A stretch of 64,000 nucleotides of DNA, taken from contig CM060850.1 in the NCBI GenBank assembly GCA_030737835.1, positions 15,846,734-15,910,733 on the forward strand, read 5' to 3'. The stretch's first letter is position 1. Each line of letters starts with the position of its first letter. The notes beneath the pieces are model-generated. The model was not told the origin of the DNA. It ran no database searches and saw nothing but the letters and a program-made list of their open reading frames with translations. The translations under genes and the position numbers were made by a program. Of the stretch, positions 12,501 to 21,084 are shown piece after piece. Origin of the DNA: Acorus gramineus. Lineage: Eukaryota > Streptophyta > Magnoliopsida > Acorales > Acoraceae.

Positions 12501-15218
12501 AAATAAAATTAAAAAGATAGATTCTAGGGTATCACATCCAAGAAGGTTAGGGTTCACACCCTAAGGTTTCACACCCACAAAAGTTAGGGTTTTACACCCT
12601 CACAAATCCTATCGCAGGATATCTCAAAAAGAAACTTTTCATTCATTCTCAATCTCCCTCTCTCCGTAGAGATTACAACTTTATTTAATGAGAAAGTGAT
12701 TTAATTTAGACCATTGATCATTATAAAGATCTATGGTCTAGATTGAATCCTACAATAACTTAAATTAAATAACAAATAACTTAAGTGATTTAATGTAGGT
12801 CATTGATCATCCTAAAAATCAATGGTCCACATAAAATCCTACAATTCTTATTCAAAATAAAATAAAAAAACCTAACTAAAATCTATCCACAGAGGAATAA
12901 GATTAGATCTCTTCCCCTTTCTCTCTTGGTAACATTTAAATGCATCTATTGACTTGATGTCCCCATCACGCTTCCACCAATCCATTTGATTATATGGATG
13001 TCAGAGAATTGAATTGTGTTCTCTGCTATAAAAGATATGCTTGGTTAAGAACATTGGGTGTAGATATTTTATGGGACTGGTTGATTGTGTAGTGGTCGTT
13101 TCAGAACTTGGGGTTTACTGTGTTCCTTGAGGTGTGCAAGACGAATGTTGTTCTTCAATGCGTCCCTACTCCATGATCTTATTCATAATTTGTTATTTTA
13201 AACATAATTTGTTTAAGTGATCCGTCAAATGGAGAGAGATTTCTCCCTCTAATTCGTAAGACTCGGTTCTCTAAAATTCATTTGAAACAAGAATTACGCA
13301 GATTTTTGGTGAGTGGGAGAATTTGTCCTTTTTTGTGCTGTATATCAAAAATGGTTAGATCCTTAAAAGCAGTAGGGTTTCAAATTCATACTAGTGTAGA
13401 GTTACAAATATTAATTTATATGGAGTTCATATGTGGGGGTCTCCACTTCCAAATTTACATGGGATACCTGACTCAGTTCGCACCAGTTAAATTTGCATCA
13501 ATTGGACTGTCGGACACAAATAGCGTGTTCCATAATATTATGTGTAGATTACCTGCATCACAGCTTCAAACTGTTAGGGGATTTTTTTCCTGCAAAATTG
13601 GATCTGTATACCCTTCTCCTATTCCTTGCAGTATCTGGTTTGGGCAACTGTTCTTGCTAGTGGATCTGTCTCCGGTAACTCTTCATGCTGATTCCTCAAT
13701 GATTGAGCTTCACCATACTTATAGATGGATCAGCTGATCTGTCTTTATAGGTTTGAAATATGTTGATACAATTGTCGTCATGTCCAAAAAGCTGAACTCC
13801 ATGTTAATTCCTGGATCACTATGGCAGAAGAGGCTGTTCATAAACTATGGGGCAGAAAATTTCTGTTCAGACTGACAAGTGTTGTCCCTGGCAAGTCTGT
13901 GTCTCCCATGTACAAATTTGAAGGTAAAAATTTGAAGGGAGAAATTTGATTTGTCGATGAATGGGAGACAGGACTTGCCAGGCAAGGGGAATGATGATCA
14001 GATATTCACTAGTGATGGCTTTTCATGATTTTCATCCTCCCTGACTTCCTCTTGGAATTGCACTTATAGTATTATACCTATGAAGCACAGACACGGGACA
14101 CGGTGACACAACAATTTTTTAAAAAATAGGACACGGGTACAGTTAGGACACGGCAACAAATAAATTAATATAATAAATAAATATATATCACTATTTTATA
14201 TAAGCAAACACATTTCATTTAATTCACTATTTATAACCAATTGTATAAACTAATATAAATCATTGTTTTTATAAATCACTGTTTTAAATAATAAACCACT
14301 GTTTTTATAAATCACTTTTAAAACCAATAAACCACTGTTTTTATGAATCACTGTTTTAAACTAATAAATCACTATTTTTTTTAACCTTAAGAAAGAGATT
14401 TTGTTTAAGTGAGTTGTTCTAGGCTGTTTTAAATGGGTTGAATACTTGTGGGCTATGTTTGGGCCTTCCTTTTCTTTTTCTTTTTTACTTTTGGGCTGAA
14501 ACTAGCTGGGCCGTGTCCCAGGCGTGTCCTAGCCAAAATGAAGGCAGACACGGCTGGAGCCGTGTCCGCGCCGTGTCCGTGTCCGACACGTGTCCGACAT
14601 GGGTACGGCGCCTCCGGGGAAGTGTCCGTGCTTTGTAGGTATATACATATTTCTATGAAATTATTATTGGTCCTTTGTATTTGACAATGATAAAAATGTG
14701 CTTATTCTCTTTTCCTAATCAATCACTTTGGCATCATTAGTGAATTTTTTTATTCATTGTATTTGTAAGTGTTAATTAAGCTCCATTGAGACACTCGTTT
14801 GAATGATTGATTTAAAGAACATTGCAATAGCAATATATTGGACACTGATAGTTTCTCCCTTCTTTGTGTAGCTCTCCGCATAATGCAGGTACGAACTCAT
14901 TCTTTGACTGAGCAAAACAAATATTTACCCAATATTTTTCATATTAAAAAATTTTATATTTTGAATTTATTTAGGTCCGATCTGCGTATTCCAAAGAAGA
15001 TTTTGAGTGGGATAACTTGAAGAAACTAGCTTTTAAGGTGTGCATAATAAGAATAAAATATTTTTATTGTCTGTGTAAAGAAATAATCAATTGGTTTTTT
15101 TCTTTCTTTTTCTGTATTTTCACTTTTATATTCCTTTGTGCAGATGGTTGATGAATCGAATACTAGACTAATGAGGGAGTATGTCATTGAGACTAGTCAC
15201 CTAGAAAATGACAAGTGA
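6440..15218 (+). CDS. RBCX1: Chaperonin-like RbcX protein 1, chloroplastic (six exons)
   Basis: Exons: 6440-6584, 6679-6773, 10409-10526, 14872-14888, 14975-15037 and 15144-15218; all introns are GT-AG. They join to 513 nt, 170 residues plus TGA, close to the Arabidopsis RBCX1 length as I remember it. RbcX is a homodimeric chloroplast stromal chaperone that clamps the C-terminal tail of the Rubisco large subunit and helps assemble the L8 core. Residues 1-48 are rich in Ser, Arg and Pro with few acids, as in a chloroplast transit peptide. The mature part starts near MFVPGFGEASPEAKAAKNLQ. Then come the helix DFFTYVAVRVVLGQLE holding the family's Tyr residues, NPEAHEDLKEFM, a DGDNFCRNLMRESP loop, FEWDNLKKLAFK and the C-terminal TRLMREYVIETSHLE. 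The frame is intact throughout, so I take it as functional. The family call is firm; the paralogue number is inferred from the GFGEASPEAKAAK and FEWDN motifs. Confidence 0.93.
6679..6773 (+). CDS. RBCX1: RBCX1 exon 2
   Basis: Begins in phase 1 after TTGAAG. It encodes GFGEASPEAKAAKNLQDFF and the first long helix through VLGQLE, and ends before a weak GTCTTC donor. The exon end is fixed by homology: the next exon starts with SYNPEA, which follows QLE in the Arabidopsis protein. Confidence 0.9.
7516..7655 (+). mobile_element. Short tRNA-headed SINE with 16-bp perfect TSD, in RBCX1 intron 2
   Basis: The body 7532-7639 is only 108 bases: AGTGGCTATAACACAACGG as A box, GGTTTGAGTCTTAATG as B box, then CTTACTCACCTG and a poly-A tail. 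It is flanked by identical 16-bp copies of GACAATGGAAGTTCTT (7516-7531 and 7640-7655). The tRNA-unrelated 3' body present in the copies at 3.7 and 34.7 kb is absent, so this is a head-only variant. The TSD shows that it integrated by target-primed reverse transcription in this short form. Confidence 0.93.
7880..8690 (+). pseudogene. RTE-type LINE reverse-transcriptase remnant (in RBCX1 intron 2)
   Basis: Plus-strand fragments match the C-terminal end of RTE-clade LINE polyproteins: EDVSDVMKNG near 7940, ECWAVENTCRRQVYRRLRVL at about 8050-8095, a GVAPM segment near 8517 and GRRKFGWNY near 8573, ending near DKRIHYH (8665). In the family these read as ECWA...MRMLRWM, VGVAP and GRGRP...W. The frames shift and stops occur, and a MITE at 8141-8430 splits it. 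It is a dead copy. Confidence 0.62.
8141..8430. mobile_element. Short MITE (PIF/Harbinger-like ends)
   Basis: The ends are inverted copies: AGGCCTAGTTTGTAAGG at 8141 and, reversed, CCTTTAGGTTTAGTTTGACAAGG at 8430-8408. It is roughly 290 bases, AT-rich and non-coding, and interrupts the LINE remnant. No convincing TSD is seen, so the superfamily is a guess from the GGTTTAGTTTG-type terminus. Confidence 0.45.
8701..8914. repeat. Tandem duplication, period 107 bp, two copies
   Basis: Copy 1 spans 8701-8807 and copy 2 8808-8914. Both begin GTCAARGCTGGA and contain TTAATGGGTCTT and AAGTCAGGAACTAC. They differ at only a few positions (for example AATGCATCCCC versus TTGCATCTCC), so the duplication is fairly young. 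No protein seen. Confidence 0.9.
9080..9980 (-). pseudogene. L1-type LINE remnant (endonuclease and RNase H ends), in RBCX1 intron 2
   Basis: Minus strand. From 9952 down to 9704, an 82-residue open frame contains FITTVYASI and WAVGRDFNEVYPLQ, the APE-endonuclease signature (normally 'VYAS' and 'GGDFN'), followed by FNACIQQCGLNDL, a usual endonuclease segment. Near 9180-9130 the same strand reads HTVKEGNNAADFL, the 'H..REGN..AD.LA' motif of the RNase H-like domain that ends these polyproteins. The reverse transcriptase normally between them is missing, so the copy has a large internal deletion plus stops. Confidence 0.6.
10409..10526 (+). CDS. RBCX1: RBCX1 exon 3
   Basis: Starts after TTGATTAG and reads SYNPEAHEDLKEFMSRNSLN, then the DGDNFCRNLMRESP segment and HKAL, ending in phase 1 at a consensus GTAAGT donor. 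It lies 3.6 kb from exon 2 and 4.3 kb from exon 4. Confidence 0.92.
10740..11273 (-). repeat. 3' LTR of the non-autonomous LTR element
   Basis: 534 bases, TGATG...CATCA. It carries a TTAGGGTTAGGGTTAGGG stretch near 10782-10799 and several AGGGTTTCACACCCT-like blocks shared with the other LTR. Confidence 0.92.
11590..12050 (-). pseudogene. Aspartic-protease-like ORF remnant of the LTR element
   Basis: Read on the minus strand from about 12050 to 11600, broken across two frames near 11860-11890. Recognisable pieces are KNMISQAVVDML and, later, HSIILGQPWIKARKCIFDYE. The ILGQPW motif followed by a hydrophobic/acidic stretch is the C-terminal signature of retropepsin-like domains of Ty3-type polyproteins, and NMIS...VV resembles the segment after the catalytic D-S/T-G. 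The D-S/T-G triad itself is not present (the sequence reads IINES), so no protease activity is expected. Confidence in 'retropepsin-like' is moderate. Confidence 0.55.
12205..12382. repeat. 30-31-bp minisatellite with CAG runs in the LTR element leader
   Basis: Five to six units of GGCTGTTGGA-GTCCAGG followed by (CAG)3-4, period 30-31 bases (clearest at 12241, 12271, 12301, 12332, 12362). It lies between the primer site and the protease-like ORF. Long open frames on both strands here are produced by the repeat. Confidence 0.85.
12412..12423 (-). promoter_or_regulatory. tRNA-iMet primer-binding site of the LTR element
   Basis: TGGTATCAGAGC on the minus strand, 4 bases inside the 5' LTR. This is the standard plant LTR-element primer site and sets the element's orientation. 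Confidence 0.9.
12428..12968 (-). repeat. 5' LTR of the non-autonomous LTR element
   Basis: 541 bases, TGATG...CATCA, colinear with the left LTR. The first 60 and last 100 bases are nearly identical to it. Confidence 0.92.
12974..14075. other. Intronic sequence without a recognised element
   Basis: Part of RBCX1 intron 3. A 151-codon open frame at 13282-13737 (+) has no recognisable domain and no promoter or splice context; I do not call it a gene. Confidence 0.5.
14076..14640. mobile_element. Inverted-repeat MITE rich in GTGTCCG motifs
   Basis: The ends are inverted: ACCTATGAAGCACAGACAC at 14076 and, reversed, ACCTACAAAGCACGGACAC at 14640 (16 of 19 match). Subterminal GACACGG/CCGTGTC motifs repeat many times at both ends. 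The middle (14195-14375) repeats a unit around AATAAACCACTGTTTTTATA, period about 50. Internal open frames are shadows. It sits in RBCX1 intron 3, about 230 bases before the microexon. Confidence 0.68.
14872..14888 (+). CDS. RBCX1: RBCX1 exon 4 (17-nt microexon)
   Basis: Seventeen bases between GTGTAG and GTACGA complete ALRIMQ between exon 3 (KAL) and exon 5 (VRSAY). The amino-acid joint agrees with the Arabidopsis order ALRILEVRSAY. Gene finders commonly miss an exon this short; without it the frame would be lost. Confidence 0.88.
14975..15037 (+). CDS. RBCX1: RBCX1 exon 5
   Basis: Phase 0 exon of 21 codons, VRSAYSKEDFEWDNLKKLAF plus K, between TTATTTAG and GTGTGC. FEWDNLK is a strong RBCX1-type signature. 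Confidence 0.92.
15144..15218 (+). CDS. RBCX1: RBCX1 exon 6 and stop
   Basis: After TTTGTGCAG the exon reads MVDESNTRLMREYVIETSHL, then ENDK and TGA at 15216-15218. The EYVIETSH ending matches the conserved end of RBCX1 proteins. Confidence 0.92.
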   Translation: MVDESNTRLMREYVIETSHLENDK

Positions 15219-17529
15219 TGTTCTGCTATATGCTCTTATCTTGGTGTCACCACTCATTGTACACAAGCATACTTCAACAGATATGATTATAGGTAGGCGT
15301 ATAATTTTTTTTTCTTTTTACCTTACTGTCATTTAATTTCATCTCAAAATGCGTGATTTGATTAATTATCGAATTTTACCAATTATGCTTGCACTATTGT
15401 CAAAGTAATTTAGTATACTTTCAGTATCAATGTCCTACAAATACTGGGTGCACATTTGACTGACTGAACTTTAAAGCCTCTATTCTACTGAATGTCACAA
15501 GTTAATATTACTTGAGATTCATTACCATAATTCTGGGTAAGCGGGGTGACTCAACTTTAACACTATTTAAGTGCATTATGTTAGATCATCAGATTGGTTT
15601 CAAACCTACTTGAGATGTCCAACAGTTTGTTATACAATTCCTGGTAGAAGAGCTAAGCAATTTAAATTATAAGGAAATAATATAGAGGAATTTAGTAATT
15701 TGTGGAGGGAGGGGGGGGGGGGGGTGGGATGATGCCTCAATGAGTTTTGTGTATGTTGAGTTTATACAAAACATCAATACCATGCCATTGTTTATGGACA
15801 TTATTTTTGTACATATTTCCTCAATCTCAATTTTCACCCAGAGGACTGACATTTGTTTTGTTATCAATTCCTACTTATATAATATCTATGATGCAAGAGT
15901 TTAATGTGACTAGAATTGTAGAGTAGATACATCAGTGTTTCACAAAAGTCTTGGTCCATCAATGGTTATAATTTTGTGTAATTATAATATTACGGTGTTA
16001 ATTCATTAAGCATAAGGATTAAATCACATGCCTGGGATATTTGATGTTTTGGATTGCAATTTTATGTGAATGATTAACCTTTTCTGATAGTTTAATTATA
16101 TGTTTACATATTGCTAATACATCCACTCATTGTTTTACTCGCCCCCTTGATTTTTCACTAATATATGGTTAGCTGCTCACAGTACACAATTGTTCATCCT
16201 CAATAAAAATGATTGAAGATCATCCAGGATCATCTGTGTAGAAAACTCCATTAGAAAAGCAGTAAATCTTCTGGTAATATCATCATAATCAATAGCTACA
16301 TGACTTTATAGAAATCATACCGATTGAGTTAGTTATTTTAATGAAAGAAAATCCCTCCCACATTTGGTAGCTTGCCAGACTTCATATGGCATCACAGTGT
16401 AATTTCTAATTTATAAAGAAACTCATATTGTTTGAAAATCAAGAAGCTGTCATTCCTTTTTTTAAGAAAATTTATAAATTGTCAAAACAACATCCAGGGG
16501 TGGGGCAAGGAGTGATAGCTTTCACAGGTCTATTCCAATGGAAATACACTTTATCATGAAGAAATTCATGTTCTAGGGACATGGACTCATTGATTTTCAA
16601 GGCTTTTCCAAGTCTAAATAATGGTTCATTTAGATAGTTTTAAGGACTGATTTGAGATTGAAAAATCCTAAAACTGAACATATATTAATACAGTGACATT
16701 GAATTCACTGGAAGTTGGTTAAAGTGAAACTAGACATACTTCCAACTAACCTTAACATGACCTATTTTTGAACTTAGAAACATGCATGCATGTGAATAGT
16801 TCTTAGTCATTTTTATTGGACCATACGAAAGAAAGAATTTGAAATTAACTATTTAGTAACCTTGCCTGTACCTTTTAACTCAACATTAAATTGAATTGAA
16901 TTAATTTGTAATTGCGTGTACTAATAATAGAACCCTGGTTGTGCCTCAGATAAAATGGACATATTTGATACAGCCAGTCATGTAATCTCAGAGTTTCTGT
17001 GGAACGCTATATCTGCTGCCAATCTATTTGAACTGAAGTCCATCATAATTAATTGTGGACTTTATATTCAGTAGTATATCCTATGTACATGTATTATGCA
17101 GGTTGTGACTGTGGAGGGAGACCCCTGTTGGCAGGTCAGAATTCATTTATCATCTTTGATTCCTTTATTAAGTAAATATATGAATTTACATTATATATTG
17201 ATATGAAGACAAATAATTTGTAATATAGTGATCTATACAGGTTAGTGTGTTTTATAACCTTTCCTTTAGTTATTGTGTTGTGAGGAACTTGTAAGATTTA
17301 TGTTATGTGTTGACTTTGTTCAATTTGTTTTATATCATTGAAGTTAATACTAGTGGTTAAGCTATGTTAAATTCATATCTAAATGAGTCTGTCATTAGTG
17401 TTGCACTGAGAAACAGATTTACTAGTGTGAAATTTGAACTGGAGAATGAATAAACAGATGGTGCTCCTCAAGTATGTTTAATGGAAAAATTGGCAAAACA
17501 GAGTAAAGAGATGGTGCTCCTCAAGTATG
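15219..17529 (+). other. 3' flank of RBCX1, no gene seen
   Basis: Probably holds the 3' UTR. A GT after TGATTATAG near 15291 and a 34-base block at 17101-17134 framed by TTATGCAG and GTCAGA could be 3'-UTR splice sites, but only RNA could show it. A 17-base G run with one T lies at 15710-15726. A short tandem copy, GATGGTGCTCCTCAAGTATG, occurs at 17457 and 17509. Confidence 0.35.
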
Positions 17530-17660
17530 CTTACCGTGTGTTGGTAAAAATTGAAAATTTTTCTATGGGATCGGGCACACAGGCAGAGGTAGTCTACCCA
17601 GCTTGGCCAAAATATCAATTACGGGAGGTCCCTCCGATAAAAAAAAATAAAAAATAAAAA
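17530..17660 (+). mobile_element. SINE 3' fragment
   Basis: Matches the 3' body of the window's SINE family: GGCACACAGGCAGAGGTAG, CCCAGCTTGGCC, ACGGGAGGTCCCTCCGATAA and a long A-rich tail to about 17680. The tRNA-like head is missing. Confidence 0.7.
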
Positions 17661-17769
17661 GAAAAGAAAGAAAAAAAAATGTTTAATGGATTGCAGTATC
17701 AATGTTTATAATAGTACAAGAAACTATAAATTATCATGCTTTATAAATTATAAGATTAACAATGCCAAT

Positions 17770-18450
17770 ATGTCCTCCTCTTTGATTGGGCTGGACTCGA
17801 GGACGGTCCGGGTTTGGTTTGAGTAGATCCGTGAAGAGACGACGATTAGGGTCCGTCGTGGAGGGATTGACGAGGTTCGTCTGGACTGAACTTGATGTAA
17901 ATCAGGCTGCCTACGTACCCTTTTTGAGGGATCAAGCTACACGTAGTTCCTTTTTGGTGAGAACCTTCGACGGTGAAGTCTAAACTCCATTAAAATGAGA
18001 TTCCAAGCTTGAGTCTAGGGTTCTCTTTTTTTAGGGGAAGAAGAAGAAGTCTTCTATCTCTCCGTCCCCTTTTGATGAAGGGGATACCATTCTATTTATA
18101 GTGGGAGAGGGTGTGTGTATTACCATGGAGGTGTGAGCATATCATGGTATGAAATCTTCCACGTGGCTCTTGGATCGGTCGACATATAAGATCTTAGGAT
18201 CAGTGTCTTGTAACTACCTTCTGACAGTTTATTACAACCACTATGTAAGAGAATATTCTTTGGGATTTCTAATATCTCGCCGATGCGGACTCCGTGCTTT
18301 TGATTCAAGTCGGACAAGAGATATGTCCCCATTCACCCAAGTTTGGTCGGGAGTCCGACCAGACTGTTTATTGGCCCGACCTGAGATGGTGGTGTGTTTA
18401 TGGCCCCATGTCATGGGCCGAGGCGGTATGACCTTTTAAACGGATTCTAC
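17770..18450. other. Probable LTR remnant
   Basis: More GC-rich than its surroundings. It contains a block around CTGCCTACGTACCC-TTTTGAGGGATCAAGCTACACGTAG-TC (17910-17950) that I associate with LTRs of plant retrotransposons, followed by a promoter-like TTCTATTTATAGTGGGAG at 18091. No LTR partner or TSD was found, so this is tentative. Short open frames here have no recognisable domain. Confidence 0.35.
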
Positions 18451-18459
18451 GGTGTGACA

Positions 18460-19467
18460 GATTTTGACTTCTACAGTATCTATGCAATCTATTGAAATAT
18501 ATATTTCATTTTTTTTAAAAGCATGTATTTCAGTAGATGAAATATATTATTTTTTAAAAATTTAAAATAGTTCTACAGTAATATTATCCTTGCAGATATT
18601 CTAAACCCCCATTTAATTAGAAAAATAGATATGAAATATGATACAATAGGGATGAATAAATCCAAAAATCACATTTATTTACAAAAAAATAAATGAATAT
18701 ATGCTATGAGAAAGGAGAGAGGGAAAGATTGAAAAAAAAAAAAAAAACTGAAACTAAACATGACAAACTCGGTATACATAGTAAACTAGTAAAGTGTATG
18801 CACAAATATGCGTATTAACAAACTATATATTGCATCCTTAAAAAAAAAACTATGTCTTGCGCATATAAAAATATATGTCAAATCAATATAAAAGATTACA
18901 TAGTAGTTTTCATTGTTAACATAACATATATCAGTGATTCTTATAAGAAAAACATATATAAAAAATTTGTTATATAAAAAATTAAACACATCTCAAACAT
19001 TGCTTGTTTAAAAACATGACAGTATAGGTGTACTTTCAAACTATAGAGAGCAAAATATAGAAGCTAATTGAATCAGTGATTAATTAAAAAGATGCAGATT
19101 AAGAATTGGCATTATAATTGACAAACAAAAATCACATTTAAATAGAATGTGCAGTTTAAGAGTTTTTTTTTTCTATTTGAGATTACTTTAAAGGGCACAT
19201 CTAATAATGCGAAAAATCCGTATATCCACATATGAATAATGTGAACTGCACATACTCGACGACCATGATAGAAATGCGGATACCAAAAAAAGAGGAAGCC
19301 TAAAGCAAAGCCCAGAACAACTAATCAAATTCCATGATAAAATTAAATCTCAATCAATGATAAAATTAAATATTCAGACCAGATGTAATCTTAAGATATG
19401 AAATTTCTAACGTTTTCTAAAAGAAAAAAAATGAATACATTTGTTACTCATTGTTACCAAACTCATT
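18460..19467. other. AT-rich intergenic sequence
   Basis: No gene or clear element, only AT-rich sequence with GAAATATATATTTC-type short palindromes. Confidence 0.4.
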
Positions 19468-20300
19468 TAGGCCTGTCAACGGGTCGGGTCCGGGTCCGGT
19501 CGGAGTGGACCCGGACCCGACCCGTGACAGAACCCGGCGGGTCTGGGGACCCAGACCCGTCGGACCCGGGTCCGACCCGACCCGGATGGTTGGGTAAAAA
19601 AAAAAAAAAAAAAGAGAGAAGAGCTCATGTATTTGTTTGCCTTATTATTCTATTTGAAATTTTTTGTAATAAAACATTATTGTTAATGAGACTATGCTTG
19701 AATATAATTTTATACAATTCCAAAGAAGTAAATGAATTATTAAACAACATCCAAAACAATAATCACTAACATAAAAAATAATATTAACCTAAACAACATT
19801 CAAAACAATAAACACTAACATATTAACCTAAATAATAAACATAAATCATGCAACAAACTAATTAATCATACAAATTCAAAAGCTAATAAGTTAATTGTCC
19901 AAAACAAACCGACGACAATACATTACTAAGTTTATTACATATTAAACAATCAAGTTCTTGCAAGTTGCAACATCAACACAACAAAAAAAATGTTATGATT
20001 ATGATTATGACTTATGATTTATAGGCTTGTTATGATTATGATTTATGAACTTATAGATACAAAAATAAGTTAAGTAAGAAATAAAATTATGTATCAACTA
20101 ATACTAATGGTCTTATAATATATGAGCATATTTTAATAAAACAATCGGGTCTCGGGTCAGAGCAGGGTGGACCCGGACCAGACCCGTTTGTTTGTTCGGG
20201 TCCGCCGGGTCGGGTCCAACTCGGATCGGGTCCAAATCGAATCAGGTATATTACAAGTGTAATTAAGTCCAGGTCTGAACCCGATCCGTTGACAGGCCTA
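19468..20300. mobile_element. hAT-like MITE with CGGGTC/GACCCG arrays
   Basis: Terminal inverted repeat TAGGCCTGTCAACGGGTCGGG (positions 19468-19488) against TAGGCCTGTCAACGGATCGGG reversed from 20300. Dense GGGTC/GACCC motifs occupy both subterminal regions (19480-19595 and 20145-20290), with an AT-rich middle. The TAGGCCTGTCAA terminus is typical of plant hAT-type elements. No matching 8-bp TSD could be seen, so the flanks may have decayed. Confidence 0.7.
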
Positions 20301-21080
20301 GAGTTGGACAAAAGAAGACCCAACCAAACCCATGAATTCTCACCACCACAAAGAAGTACAGCCTCATCAATCCTAGCATGAAAGATTGAAGAAAATAATA
20401 AAAAAGAAAAACAATATATATTTTTAGTAAAACTTTTACTCCCATCTTTGATAAGATCATGGTTTTTTTTTTTTCACAAAAAAAAAACTTATTTAAACGA
20501 GTAGTTATTTTTTCAGCTTTAATTCTAATCTCGTACACCTCTTTAGCGTCATATATCAACAAAATAAAAATCATAATTTTTTTCTTTTCTTTTATAAATG
20601 GATCCATAAAATTAATTAGAGTATATATTTCACTTTTTTTAAAGTATATACTTAATTAAATGAGATATACTATTTTAAAAAAAATTAAAACATATATGTT
20701 GAGACTGGAAAAGATACTATATGTAACATTTTCACAACCGTGTATTGACACAATAGATTAATTCATAATTTTTATGTTTTAAAAAATTTTTAAACGAAGA
20801 ATTTTTATATAAAACATAAAAATAATATACTATAAAATATAAATATTATTATATAAACAAAAAAATTGTAACATTTACATTTGCTCTTCATCCAAGGAGA
20901 TATATACCTTTTTAAGTAAGATATATATCACGTTAATTTTTTTTTATATTTATTTAAAATGGAACGATATACAATTTTTATTAAAATATATAATTTATTA
21001 GATGATATTATTAATTTTAAAATATTAAAACATGCAAGTATTGTGACATTTTACACTGTGCGCATGTACTCAACTTTTTT
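20301..21080. other. AT-rich sequence
   Basis: No gene seen. Inverted ATATATTTCAC/GTGATATATATCTTAC-like motifs at 20625-20680 and 20898-20938 hint at decayed MITEs. Confidence 0.35.
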
Positions 21081-21084
21081 TTAG

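Larger units (their letters stand above)
10735..12973 (-). mobile_element. Non-autonomous LTR retrotransposon (2.2 kb) in RBCX1 intron 3
   Basis: Body 10740-12968, flanked by 5-bp target duplications CGCTT (10735-10739, 12969-12973). Two LTRs, 10740-11273 and 12428-12968, begin TGATG and end CATCA and differ by scattered changes and small indels. Next to the right LTR, minus-strand TGGTATCAGAGC (12423-12412) is the classic initiator-methionine tRNA primer site. Next to the left LTR, minus-strand AAGGGGAGAAT (11284-11274) is the polypurine tract, so the element points left. The 1.15-kb interior has room only for a protease-like open-frame remnant; gag, reverse transcriptase and integrase are absent. 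It must have been moved by another element's enzymes. It is antisense to RBCX1. Confidence 0.93.

Noticed and set aside
12148-12506. Open frames on both strands over the CAG-rich repeat
   Set aside because: All frames stay open because the 30-bp repeat is nearly a multiple of three; this is a minisatellite in the leader of an LTR element.
13282-13737. 151-codon plus-strand open frame in RBCX1 intron 3
   Set aside because: No recognisable domain, promoter or splice context; it is within an intron of a same-strand gene.
19398-19769. 123-codon plus-strand open frame
   Set aside because: Its middle is the GGGTC array of an hAT-like MITE and the rest is AT-rich flank.
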